Below are positions 15,281 through 22,908 of a DNA stretch of 23,314 nt, piece by piece. Source of the stretch: Gammaproteobacteria bacterium (GTDB lineage: Bacteria; Pseudomonadota; Gammaproteobacteria; JABABF01); assembly GCA_014238345.1 (NCBI GenBank), contig JABABF010000101.1, forward strand, positions 1-23,314, read 5' to 3'. Positions within the stretch are counted from its first letter, which is position 1, and each line of letters starts with the position of its first letter. A model generated the notes under the pieces. It did not search any database. It saw nothing but the letters and a program-made list of their open reading frames with translations, and had not been told where the DNA came from. The translations under genes and the position numbers were made by a program.

Positions 15281-15984
15281 ACGGCGATAGCGCACGGCTC
15301 GGCGATGCTCCCACTGTGTCCGCTGTACTCGGCGGCACTTTCGACCCAGTACACGCTGGGCATATCGGTCTCGCTACCGAGCTGCGGCGGCGCTTGGCTC
15401 CGGCTCAGCTGGCATTGATGCCCTGCTACGAGCCGCCGCATCGGGCACAGCCACAGGCCACAGCGCCTCAGCGTGTGGCGATGTTGCGCCTCGCGCTCGG
15501 TGGCAATGGCGCGGCTGATATCAGTATTGATGAGCGGGAGCTGCGTCGTTGCGGTGTGTCGTGGACTATTGATAGCTTGCGTGAATGGCGTGGCGAGTGC
15601 GGGGTTGATGCGCCGCTGGTCTTTGTCGTAGGGAGCGATGCCTTCGCCGCCATCCACACTTGGCGCGATTGGCAGGAGTTGCTGGGCTGTGTGCATCTGG
15701 CAGTGGTGCCGCGCCCGGGCACGGTCGCGCTCCCGTTGGACAGTGTGGCGGCCACGCTGTTGCGAGAGCGCGGCGTGAAGCGGGCGCGGGCACTGGCCGA
15801 GCAGCCTGCGGGGCGGCTGTGGTGGGTTGAGGGTCTGCCGCTGTGGGGGGAGTCGTCCACGGCAGTACGAGCGGCACTCGCCGCCGGTCGGCACCCGACT
15901 GGGCTGGCCGAGCCTGTGAGGCGTTATATCCGTTGGTTGCGTCTCTACAACGGTGGCTCGGAGCGACCCAGTGCATTCAGCTGA
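15277..15984 (+). CDS. nadD: Nicotinate-nucleotide adenylyltransferase
   Basis: NadD adenylylates nicotinate mononucleotide in NAD synthesis. The nucleotidyltransferase signature GGTFDPVHAGHI is near the N-terminus. CYEPPHRAQPQA, RVAMLRLAL, FVVGSDAFAAIHTWRDWQEL and the second phosphate-binding motif GESSTAVRAAL follow in order. The start is uncertain. TTG 15277 overlaps the proA TGA (TTGA) and gives 235 residues. GTG 15316 would give MSAVLGGTFDPVH, 222 residues, closer to the E. coli 213. Neither has a convincing Shine-Dalgarno. In E. coli this gene follows holA; here holA sits 7 kb away on the opposite strand, as in Pseudomonas-type order. Confidence 0.94.
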   Translation: MNGDSARLGDAPTVSAVLGGTFDPVHAGHIGLATELRRRLAPAQLALMPCYEPPHRAQPQATAPQRVAMLRLALGGNGAADISIDERELRRCGVSWTIDSLREWRGECGVDAPLVFVVGSDAFAAIHTWRDWQELLGCVHLAVVPRPGTVALPLDSVAATLLRERGVKRARALAEQPAGRLWWVEGLPLWGESSTAVRAALAAGRHPTGLAEPVRRYIRWLRLYNGGSERPSAFS

Positions 15985-15997
15985 GTCTGAGTCAGTG

Positions 15998-16354
15998 ATG
16001 CGGTCGCCGGATGCGCTGTGTACAGCGGTGTGTGCGGCGTTGGAGGATGTCAGCGGGCGCGATGTTGTGGTGTTGGATATTCGACAGCTGAGCTCGATGG
16101 CCGACTACTTTGTCATCGCTTCGGGCACTTCGTCGCGCCATGTAAAAACGCTGGCCGAAGGAGTGTTGGATCGCGTGACTGCACTTGAGATTCGCCCCTT
16201 GGGGGTTGAGGGGCTGGAGGCCGCTGAGTGGGTGCTGCTCGACTTGGGCGATGTGGTGGTGCATCTGATGTCCGGCGATGCGCGCGCCCATTACCGGCTT
16301 GAAGAACTGTGGGACAGTTCACAGTGGCCAGCCGAGCGCAATGATGCCCAGTAG
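15998..16354 (+). CDS. rsfS: Ribosomal silencing factor RsfS
   Basis: RsfS (YbeB/Iojap family) binds ribosomal protein L14 on the 50S subunit and blocks subunit joining when nutrients are short. The hallmark block is VVVLDIRQLSSMADYFVIASGTSSRHVKTLA, followed by GLEAAEWVLLDLGDVVVHLMSGDARAHYRLEELW. ATG 15998 matches the family N-terminus best (118 residues). GTG 15971 has a better-placed GGAG (15960-15963) and would add nine residues. It lies 13 nt after nadD. The next gene in relatives, rlmH, is missing here. Confidence 0.93.
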   Translation: MRSPDALCTAVCAALEDVSGRDVVVLDIRQLSSMADYFVIASGTSSRHVKTLAEGVLDRVTALEIRPLGVEGLEAAEWVLLDLGDVVVHLMSGDARAHYRLEELWDSSQWPAERNDAQ

Positions 16355-16387
16355 TGAGTCGCCGCTTCTGGTGGTGGAGGAGCCGGT

Positions 16388-17539
16388 ATGCTGATCTGGC
16401 GGCTGGGGTCATGCCTCGTATCACCATTGAATCCGTGCTATCATGCCAGGGCTTTGATGGCGATGATGGCGGTTGCCCAATTCCAGATGCTTGGCCTGCT
16501 GAATCGGATCTCCTTGGCGGGCTTGGCGGCGCTGTCTTGTGCTCTGTTGGCAGCAGCTCCCGTGGGGCACGCGCAGACAGCGGATGCCGAGCTGAACCAC
16601 ACCCCCTATGTGGAACGCCAAGCCGTGCAGAAATTTATTGCGCGCATGGTGTCCGAGCACCGCTTTGAGCGCACCCCATTGGTCTCCTTGTTGTCGGGCA
16701 TCACTCCCCAGCACAAGGCTCTTGAGTCGCTCTCCCGCCCGGTGGAGAAGACCTGGGAGTGGCATGAGTACCGTCGCCTGTTTGTCAAGCCAGAGCGGGT
16801 TGCTGCTGGCCTTGACTTTTGGCGACTCCACTACGGCCATTTGGCGCATGCCCAGTGCCGCTTTGGCATCCCGCCTGAGATCGTGTTGGCGATTTTGGGC
16901 ATTGAGAGCCGCTATGGCCAGTACAAGGGGCGTTACCCGGTCTTTGACACCTTGGTCACACTGGCTTTTGATGCGCCCAGGCGCTCGGGTTTCTTTCGCA
17001 AAGAGTTAGAGCATTACCTGCTACTGGTGCGTGAGCAGCATTTTGATCCCACTGCCTTGCGTGGATCTTATGCTGGAGCTATGGGCTATGGACAATTCAT
17101 TTCCAGCAGCTATCGGCACTACGCCATAGATTTTGATGGCGATGAGGTCGCCGATCTGTTTGACAATCCGGTGGATGCCATCGGTAGCATCGCTAATTAT
17201 TTGGCGGAGAATGGTTGGCGTCGAGATGATGTCTTGGTAGCTGTGCCCGCCACAGTGGATGTCGGGGCGGATCTATCCTTGGCGAACAGCTCCTTGCGAC
17301 CGGTGAAGACGGTTGCCACCTTGGCGCGCGCTGGCTTTAGATCCAGTGTGGATTTACCCCCTGGGAGCAAGGCGACTCCACTGCGTTACCAGCTGAAAGA
17401 GGGTGAGGAATACTGGCTTGGCTTGCATAATTTCCATACCATCAGCACCTACAATCCAAGTCGGCTCTACTCCATGGCGGTGTTGCAATTGGCACAGGAA
17501 ATCCGCGCGGCACGCAGTGCCGAGGCCGCTGGCCGTTGA
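16388..17539 (+). CDS. mltB: Membrane-bound lytic murein transglycosylase B
   Basis: MltB cleaves the MurNAc-GlcNAc bond of peptidoglycan, leaving 1,6-anhydromuramic ends, in the periplasm. The Slt35-type catalytic glutamate is in VLAILGIESRYGQYKG (E173 from ATG 16388). SYAGAMGYGQFISSSYRHYAIDFDGD and DAIGSIANYLAENGW are characteristic substrate-groove segments. A signal-peptide-like stretch (about residues 38-63: LLNRISLAGLAALSC to VGHAQT) is followed by the mature domain. There is no lipobox cysteine, so this is a soluble-type form. ATG 16388 has an excellent Shine-Dalgarno, GGAGGAG at 16376-16382. It leaves a long N-region, so ATGs at 16457 or 16487 remain possible. The stop overlaps the dacA ATG. 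Confidence 0.93.
   Translation: MLIWRLGSCLVSPLNPCYHARALMAMMAVAQFQMLGLLNRISLAGLAALSCALLAAAPVGHAQTADAELNHTPYVERQAVQKFIARMVSEHRFERTPLVSLLSGITPQHKALESLSRPVEKTWEWHEYRRLFVKPERVAAGLDFWRLHYGHLAHAQCRFGIPPEIVLAILGIESRYGQYKGRYPVFDTLVTLAFDAPRRSGFFRKELEHYLLLVREQHFDPTALRGSYAGAMGYGQFISSSYRHYAIDFDGDEVADLFDNPVDAIGSIANYLAENGWRRDDVLVAVPATVDVGADLSLANSSLRPVKTVATLARAGFRSSVDLPPGSKATPLRYQLKEGEEYWLGLHNFHTISTYNPSRLYSMAVLQLAQEIRAARSAEAAGR
16439..16444 (+). promoter_or_regulatory. Possible extended -10 inside the mltB 5' end
   Basis: TGC precedes TATCAT, an extended -10 pattern, 13 nt before the alternative mltB ATG at 16457. No -35 of quality is seen. If active, it would make the shorter mltB product with a more normal signal peptide. 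Confidence 0.25.
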
Positions 17540-18753
17540 TGCCCCGCTCGTTACTGGGTCTTGCCAGTTCGGTTGCGGTGGTATGGGCTTCACTGCTCTG
17601 CCCACAGTCAGTCCCCGCCGAGCTGGACAGCGAGATTTGGCTGCCGGTGCCAGCGCCGCCAGCGCTCAGCGCCAAGGCCTATATTCTTATCGTCGCCGAG
17701 ACGGGTCGAGTACTGGTCGAGCAACAGGCCGATACACGTCTGCCGCCAGCCAGCCTGACTAAGTTGATGACCAGCTATGTGCTGTCTAAATACTTGACTG
17801 AGGGTACCGTGTTAGACAGTGATATGGTCACTGTCAGCGAGCAGGCTTGGGCACAGAATCCGTTATTTAGAGGCTCTTCACGGATGTTCATTGAGCCGTC
17901 CAAGCCAGTCAGCATTGCCGACCTGCACCGCGGTCTCGTCGTCAGTTCAGGCAATGATGCCAGCGTGGCTATCGCCGAGCACCTCGCCGATACCGAGGAG
18001 CAGTTTGTCGAATTGATGAATCAGTATGCACGTGCGCTGGGCATGAACGATTCCCGCTTTGCTAACAGTCATGGCTTGCCCGCCCCCCAGCACTACAGTT
18101 CGCCACGAGATCTGGCGACGCTATCTATGGCTATCATTACGAACTATCCTAAGCAGTACGCGCTCTACAAGGAGCGCAGTTTCAAATACAACGGCATCCA
18201 TCAGAACAATCGCAATAGCCTGTTGCGGGAGAACCTCGGTGTCGATGGCCTGAAAACCGGTTATACCGCTAGCGCTGGCTATGCGATGACGAGTTCGGCT
18301 CGCCGTGAGGGCATGCGACTGGTGGCGGTGGTGATGAAGGCACCGAGTGAGACAGCGCGTCTGCGCGATACGCGCCGACTGCTCAACTATGGCTACCGTC
18401 ACTACGAGAATGTGTGGCTGTTGCGTCGCAAGCGGGATCAGGTGCTACACCGGGCATCGGTATTGGGCGGTGATCGCCAGCAGTTGCCGTTGGTGGCCGC
18501 CAAGGATATTCTGCGCACTCTACCCAAGGGTAGCACCGAGCATTTGCGGCGCGAGCTCGATGTGCCCGCACAGGTTTTGGCACCACTGGCGCGAGGTGCA
18601 CAGGTGGGGCGTGTTGTGGTGCGGGTCGGCGACCAGCAACTGGTCGAGTCCCCGTTGCTCGCGGCGGTTGCAGTGCGCGAGTCCCCGGTGTGGTGGGAGC
18701 GGTTGTGGGCACCGCTACAGCTGCGTTTGTTGAACTGGTGGCAGGATGCCTGA
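17539..18753 (+). CDS. dacA: D-alanyl-D-alanine carboxypeptidase (PBP5/6 family)
   Basis: This low-molecular-weight PBP trims the terminal D-Ala from peptidoglycan pentapeptides in the periplasm. The three active-site motifs are SLTK (72-75), SGN (137-139) and KTG (239-241, in DGLKTGYTASAGYAM). An N-terminal hydrophobic signal (about residues 3-25) ends near PQSVPA. The C-terminal all-beta PBP5 domain is present. The protein closes with the amphipathic anchor VWWERLWAPLQLRLLNWW, which holds such enzymes to the inner membrane. ATG 17539 overlaps the mltB TGA, giving 404 residues (403 in E. coli DacA). In relatives rlpA precedes it and a DUF493 gene follows; neither is here. It overlaps lipB by 8 nt. 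Confidence 0.95.
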   Translation: MPRSLLGLASSVAVVWASLLCPQSVPAELDSEIWLPVPAPPALSAKAYILIVAETGRVLVEQQADTRLPPASLTKLMTSYVLSKYLTEGTVLDSDMVTVSEQAWAQNPLFRGSSRMFIEPSKPVSIADLHRGLVVSSGNDASVAIAEHLADTEEQFVELMNQYARALGMNDSRFANSHGLPAPQHYSSPRDLATLSMAIITNYPKQYALYKERSFKYNGIHQNNRNSLLRENLGVDGLKTGYTASAGYAMTSSARREGMRLVAVVMKAPSETARLRDTRRLLNYGYRHYENVWLLRRKRDQVLHRASVLGGDRQQLPLVAAKDILRTLPKGSTEHLRRELDVPAQVLAPLARGAQVGRVVVRVGDQQLVESPLLAAVAVRESPVWWERLWAPLQLRLLNWWQDA

Positions 18754-19429
18754 ATATCCGCTACCGCAGGCGGGTCAGAGGCGCTGTCTGCGCGGTTGTT
18801 TTTTGGGGCGTACCCCCTATACCGAAGCCTGGCAGGCGATGCGGCAGTTCACCGAGCAACGCGATTTGACGACTCAGGATCAACTGTGGTGTGTGGAGCA
18901 TGATCCAGTCTTCACGCGTGGCATTTCGCTCCGCAACCGCAGTGAAGCGGTGCGCGATATGGGAGCTATCCCAGTGGTGCAGAGTGATCGTGGCGGGCGG
19001 CTGAGCTATCATGGCCCCGGCCAGCTGGTCGCTTACTTGTTGTTGGATTTACAGCGCTTGGGACTGGGGATTAGAGCCTTGGTCACGGCGGTGGAAGAGA
19101 GCGTGAGCGGACTGTTGCGGCGCGATTGGCAACTGCATTCTCAGGGCGATCGCCAGCGTCCGGGTGTTTATGTCGATGGAGCCAAGATTGCGGCGTTGGG
19201 TCTGCGAGTGCGGCGCGGCTGCTGTTATCATGGTTGTAGCCTCAATGTGGATATGGATCTTGCGCCTTTCTCGCACATTGATCCCTGTGGTCAGCCGGGT
19301 CTGCCGGTGACTTCGTTGCGCTACTTGCTTGATGCTGATGCCGACTTGGCGTTGCCGCGGCTGTCGCGGCGCTGGGGCATGGTGCTCGCTGAGCAGCTCG
19401 GCTATGAGGAACTGCTGTGGGCAGCCTAA
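18746..19429 (+). CDS. lipB: Octanoyl-ACP:protein N-octanoyltransferase
   Basis: LipB transfers octanoate from acyl carrier protein to lipoyl domains, the first step of endogenous lipoate attachment. Motifs are RGGRLSYHGPGQLVAYLL (82-99), the active-site lysine in DGAKIAALGLRV (K147) and the catalytic cysteine in IDPCGQPGLPVTSL (C181). YHGCSLNVDMDL lies between them. The length of 227 residues is slightly above E. coli (213), with a short extra N-terminus. ATG 18746 lies inside the end of dacA (8-nt overlap), and the 3' end overlaps lipA by 13 nt. Translational coupling through dacA-lipB-lipA is likely. Confidence 0.95.
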   Translation: MPEYPLPQAGQRRCLRGCFLGRTPYTEAWQAMRQFTEQRDLTTQDQLWCVEHDPVFTRGISLRNRSEAVRDMGAIPVVQSDRGGRLSYHGPGQLVAYLLLDLQRLGLGIRALVTAVEESVSGLLRRDWQLHSQGDRQRPGVYVDGAKIAALGLRVRRGCCYHGCSLNVDMDLAPFSHIDPCGQPGLPVTSLRYLLDADADLALPRLSRRWGMVLAEQLGYEELLWAA

Positions 19430-20394
19430 GGGGTCGGCACCAGCGGTTGGCGGTTGGTGAGAAGCAGCGTGGTGCCGACAAAGTGTGGCGCATCGCCGCC
19501 ACACCACTGCCCGCGCAACGCCGCAAGCCGGACTGGATTCGCGTACGCCTATCGACTTCACCCAAGGTGGCCAAGGTGCGCGCTGTGTTGCGTCGCCACC
19601 GCTTGGCCTCGGTGTGTGAAGAGGCGCAGTGTCCCAATTTGGGAGAGTGCTTCGGCGCTGGCACGGCGACTTTTATGGTGATGGGCGATATCTGCACCCG
19701 CCGCTGTAGCTTCTGCGATGTGGCGCATGGCAAGCCTTTGCCCCTGTCGGCTGATGAGCCCGCCAAGCTGGCGGCGGCGGTCGCCGAGATGGGCTTGTCC
19801 TATGTGGTGATTACCTCGGTGGATCGGGACGATCTGACGGATGGTGGTGCAGCGCATATCGCCGCTTGCGTGCATGCAGTGCGCCAGCGCTGCCCAGGTA
19901 TACGCATTGAGACGCTAGTACCGGATTTTCGCAATTGCCTGGCGCGTGCACTGCCCCTCTTGACTGCCGAGCCGCCCGATGTCTTCAACCATAACCTGGA
20001 GACGGTGCCTGCGCTGTATCGCACAGTGCGCCCGGGTGCGCGTTACCAGCATTCGCTGTCCCTGTTGGCCGAGCACCGGCGGTTGTGCCCCACCGTGCCA
20101 ACCAAGTCTGGACTGATGTTGGGATTGGGCGAGCAGGTCGAGGAGATACACACGGTGTTGGCCGATCTGCGCCACCACGGTGTTGAGATGCTGACCTTGG
20201 GGCAGTATCTACAGCCGAGCCCTCATCATTTAGCCGTGCAGCGCTATCTGCCGCCAGCGGAGTTCGCCGAGTTAGAGGTTGTGGCACGGCAGCTGGGCTT
20301 TGCACAGGTGGCCAGTGGCCCGCTGGTGCGCTCCTCCTACCACGCCGACCTCCAAGCCAATCTATCTGCAGATTCCCACGCCCATCTGGCTTAG
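19417..20394 (+). CDS. lipA: Lipoyl synthase
   Basis: LipA is a radical-SAM enzyme that inserts two sulfurs into protein-bound octanoate. Both iron-sulfur sites are present. The auxiliary cluster is C67-x4-C72-x5-C78 (CEEAQCPNLGEC), completed by the serine of RSSYHA near the C-terminus. The radical-SAM cluster is C93-x3-C97-x2-C100 (CTRRCSFC). VVITSVDRDDLTDGGA, NHNLETVPALY, TKSGLMLGLGE and LTLGQYLQPS are further family blocks. GTG 19417 with GAGGA at 19406-19410 gives 325 residues (321 in E. coli). It appears to end its transcription unit, since a 262-nt gap to feoA follows. Confidence 0.96.
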   Translation: MGSLRGRHQRLAVGEKQRGADKVWRIAATPLPAQRRKPDWIRVRLSTSPKVAKVRAVLRRHRLASVCEEAQCPNLGECFGAGTATFMVMGDICTRRCSFCDVAHGKPLPLSADEPAKLAAAVAEMGLSYVVITSVDRDDLTDGGAAHIAACVHAVRQRCPGIRIETLVPDFRNCLARALPLLTAEPPDVFNHNLETVPALYRTVRPGARYQHSLSLLAEHRRLCPTVPTKSGLMLGLGEQVEEIHTVLADLRHHGVEMLTLGQYLQPSPHHLAVQRYLPPAEFAELEVVARQLGFAQVASGPLVRSSYHADLQANLSADSHAHLA

Positions 20395-20587
20395 GCTGAT
20401 TTATTGACCGCTCGGAGTAGACAATAGATCAATCGTGTATTGCGAGCCCACCATCCAAGGTGGAATCTTCAATCTTTGACTGCTGGAGAGTTAGCAGAGC
20501 GTATTACTTTAATCTAACGCTCGCCTTGTGCCCATGGTGGCCAGTGCTCGGTGATGCCAGGGTCTCACCAGTGGTTGTTGGTCGCAC
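20395..20587. other. Intergenic region between lipA and the feo promoter
   Basis: No gene is supported here; the reading frames entering it are short and family-free. It contains three small inverted repeats: CCACC/GGTGG (20448-20463, loop 6), CTGCT/AGCAG (about 20480-20497) and GAGCGT/ACGCTC (20497-20522, loop 14). The last two touch at one base. None is followed by a proper T-tract, so a lipA terminator is possible but not shown. Confidence 0.35.
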
Positions 20588-20616
20588 TTGACAATGATTA
20601 TCTTTTGGGATATATT
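20588..20616 (+). promoter_or_regulatory. Sigma-70 promoter of feoAB
   Basis: A perfect -35 TTGACA (20588-20593), a 17-nt spacer and TATATT (20611-20616) form the best promoter in the window. The predicted start is near 20623, giving a leader of about 34 nt to the feoA ATG. AGGA at 20644-20647 serves as ribosome-binding site. Confidence 0.8.
20590..20608 (+). promoter_or_regulatory. Fur-box-like operator overlapping the feo promoter
   Basis: The stretch beginning GACAATGATTATC matches 13 of 19 positions of the Fur consensus. It contains two adjacent near-GATAAT hexamers and a poorer third. It overlaps the -35 and fills most of the spacer, so a bound Fur-Fe(II) repressor would block RNA polymerase. 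Fur control of feo operons is well established elsewhere; this site is inferred from position and sequence. Confidence 0.6.
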
Positions 20617-20656
20617 GACAGCAGAATGCCTATTGCATCTGTGAGGAAAAACTATC

Positions 20657-20890
20657 ATGTCAAATCTGCAAAGCGTCACCGTCGGTCAAGAAGTGTCACT
20701 GCAGGGCTATCTGCCCTCGGTTGCCGAAGCCGATCTACTGCGTGACATGGGTCTGGTGGAAGGCGTGCGGTTGACTGTGTGCCATCGCGCTCCAGCGCAC
20801 CACGGTGGCATGGTGGTGCGTGTCGGTCGCCGCATGATCGGCATCGGGCGCCAAGTGCATCAGGGGCTGTTGGTCTCTGGCGCTATCTGA
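20657..20890 (+). CDS. feoA: Ferrous iron transport protein FeoA
   Basis: FeoA is a small cytosolic SH3-like protein needed for FeoB-mediated Fe(II) uptake. The 77-residue sequence shows the family pattern: a VGQEVSLQGYLP strand, LLRDMGLVEGVRLTV and then PAHHGGMVVRVGRRMIGIGRQVHQGLLV. ATG 20657 has AGGA at 20644-20647. It lies 40 nt downstream of a promoter with a Fur-like site and 149 nt upstream of feoB. That gap is larger than usual for feoAB. Confidence 0.93.
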   Translation: MSNLQSVTVGQEVSLQGYLPSVAEADLLRDMGLVEGVRLTVCHRAPAHHGGMVVRVGRRMIGIGRQVHQGLLVSGAI

Positions 20891-20949
20891 CACTTTGACC
20901 TTGGCATCCTAAGTTTAGGGGGGGTAGTGTGCCGCTATCCTCACTGGCG

Positions 20950-20970
20950 GGGCGTGAATATAGCCCTTTT
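20950..20970 (+). terminator. Weak hairpin plus T4 between feoA and feoB
   Basis: GGGC (20950-20953) and GCCC (20963-20966) can pair across a 9-nt loop and are followed by TTTT. The stem is only 4 bp, so at best this is a partial terminator or attenuator that could lower feoB relative to feoA. The rest of the 149-nt feoA-feoB gap shows no clear promoter. Confidence 0.25.
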
Positions 20971-21039
20971 ATCATTCAGTACCCGCTCGATAGCTGGCGG
21001 TGGGATCAAGCGGCGTGCCACAGGCGATATGTGTAGCTA

Positions 21040-22908
21040 ATGCTGGAATCAAAGAGGGGGGCTCCGCTGCGTGTGGCATTGGCAGGCTGCCCAAACAGCG
21101 GTAAAAGCTCACTATTCAACCTGCTGAGCGGCGGTAGACAACGGGTTGCCAATTACCCAGGGGTCACGGTGCAGTGCCAGAGTGGCTTCATGCGCTTGGG
21201 GGAGGCTGAGCCTCAATTAGAGCTATTAGATCTGCCCGGTTGCTACAGCCTGTCGTCGACTACGGCTGAGCAGCGCTTGGCGACAGCATTGTTGCGCGCC
21301 GAGGTGCCCGGCGAGGCACCCATAGATCTTGTGCTGTGTGTGATTGATGCCTGCCAGTTTGAGCAGCAGCTGCCGCTGTTGTTGGATTTGAAGCGACAGG
21401 GTCTACCCTTGCTGGCGGTATTGAATCAATCCGATGTTGCCCGCCGCCTCGGCGTGGATTTGGATGCCGAGCGCTTGGCCGAACTGTTGGGGGTGCCAGT
21501 GGTGTTTAGCGTGGCAGTGCGCAAGAGCGGGGTCGCCGAGCTGCGTGCTGCGCTACGCCGTGCTACCAGACAGGAGCAGCCGATCGCCAGCGATTATCCA
21601 ACGGAAGAGTCCGATCTTGCTGGCGACGGAGCATCGCTGCCAGTGCCCTCGGCGCAGGAAGTGATCACGGCGGTGTTGCGCGATTCTGGAGCCGCCGAGG
21701 ATATCTGGACCCAGCGCTTAGATCGCTACCTGCTACATCCCTTGCTGGGGCCGGTGGCGCTGGGACTGACACTGCTTTTGGTGTTTCAGGCGGTTTTCTC
21801 GTGGTCTGGCCCGCCCTCTGATTTTTTGGCTGGGGTGGTAGAGTCGCTGACGCTGTTAGTGGCTGGCTGGCTACCCGTTGGATTACCGGGGCGGGGGCTA
21901 CTCTTGGAGGGAATAATGCCGGGTCTGGGGGTGGTGGTGGAGTTCCTGCCGCCGATTTTGATCTTGAACCTGCTGCTGTTGCTGTTGGATGGATCGGGCT
22001 ATATCTCGCGCATCGCCTTCTTTGTCGATGAGGTGATGGCCTCTATGGGGCTCAGTGGCCATGCGGTGTTCCCCTTCCTCGCCGGTTTCGCCTGCGCCAT
22101 TCCGGCGCTGATGTCGGTGCGCTCTATTCCCAGCGAGCGGGTGCGTCATGCCAGTATTTTGGCGTTGCCGCTGGTACCCTGCTCGGCGCGCTTACCGGTG
22201 TATACGCTGGTGATTGCGGCGGTGATTCCAGCGCGGGAGCTGGCTTGGGGCATTGAGTTGCAGGGCTTGGTGATGTTTGGCCTGTACTTGGTGGGCTTCG
22301 CCTCTAGCATGGCGGTGGCGGCGGTGATTGGCTATTTAGATCGCGGTCGGGGGGTGGCGTTGCGGGCGCCGATTGAGCTGCCGTCCTTTCGCTGGCCAGT
22401 GCCGCGCAATGTCTTGCTCGGCCTGTGGGTGCGCACTGCACACTTCCTGCGCCGCGCTGGCACGGTGATTGTCGCCACGGTGGTGGTGCTGTGGTTTATG
22501 ACCCAAGTGTCAGTGACCGGACCGGGCATTGATGGTAGCCTGCTCGGGGTCATCGGCAGTGCATTGCACCCACTGTTTGCGCCGTTGGGCTTTAACTGGG
22601 AGATGACCGTGGCGCTGTTGCCGGGGATGGTGGCGCGCGAGGTGGCGGTGTCCTCGCTGGCGACGATTTACGCCGTGCAGGGCGGCGAAGAGGGTGTGCG
22701 GCTGGCCACGCTACTGTCCGATCAGTGGTCGCTGGCAACAGGTGTGTCCTTTGCTGTCTGGTATATCTACGCTCCGCAGTGCATGGCCACTTTGGGGACG
22801 GTGCGCGCCGAGACCGGCAGCTGGAAGTATGTCGCCATCGCTTTTGGCTACCTGTTTGCGTTGGCTTGGTTGGCCAGTTTTATTAGCTATCGGCTGTTCA
22901 GTGCCTAG
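21040..22908 (+). CDS. feoB: Ferrous iron transporter FeoB, short form
   Basis: FeoB is the inner-membrane Fe(II) transporter with an N-terminal G-protein domain. G1 is GCPNSGKS (16-23), followed by RVANYPGVTV; G3 is DLPG (64-67) and G4 is NQSD (129-132). The membrane part starts near residue 230 after RLDRYLLHPLLGP. It holds both gate motifs: FLAGFACAIPALMSVR with its cysteine, and LVPCSARLPVYTLV. The end, YAPQCMATLGTVRAETGSWK, is typical. At 622 residues it is well below E. coli FeoB (773). Most of the difference is in the helical GDI linker, which is reduced to about 50 residues here, and in the absence of the C-terminal extension. No feoC follows. ATG 21040 has no strong ribosome-binding site. 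Confidence 0.95.
   Translation: MLESKRGAPLRVALAGCPNSGKSSLFNLLSGGRQRVANYPGVTVQCQSGFMRLGEAEPQLELLDLPGCYSLSSTTAEQRLATALLRAEVPGEAPIDLVLCVIDACQFEQQLPLLLDLKRQGLPLLAVLNQSDVARRLGVDLDAERLAELLGVPVVFSVAVRKSGVAELRAALRRATRQEQPIASDYPTEESDLAGDGASLPVPSAQEVITAVLRDSGAAEDIWTQRLDRYLLHPLLGPVALGLTLLLVFQAVFSWSGPPSDFLAGVVESLTLLVAGWLPVGLPGRGLLLEGIMPGLGVVVEFLPPILILNLLLLLLDGSGYISRIAFFVDEVMASMGLSGHAVFPFLAGFACAIPALMSVRSIPSERVRHASILALPLVPCSARLPVYTLVIAAVIPARELAWGIELQGLVMFGLYLVGFASSMAVAAVIGYLDRGRGVALRAPIELPSFRWPVPRNVLLGLWVRTAHFLRRAGTVIVATVVVLWFMTQVSVTGPGIDGSLLGVIGSALHPLFAPLGFNWEMTVALLPGMVAREVAVSSLATIYAVQGGEEGVRLATLLSDQWSLATGVSFAVWYIYAPQCMATLGTVRAETGSWKYVAIAFGYLFALAWLASFISYRLFSA

Noticed and set aside
16354..16668. 104-codon frame starting WWWRSRYAD, considered as a remnant of rlmH
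   Set aside because: It shows no RlmH motif and mostly overlaps mltB in another frame.
20551..20745. 64-codon frame across the feo promoter and feoA start
   Set aside because: It covers the promoter and leader and runs into feoA in another frame; no family resemblance.
20961..20985. Second Fur-like site (TTTTATCATTCAGT) before feoB
   Set aside because: Only half of the palindrome matches and no promoter elements accompany it.
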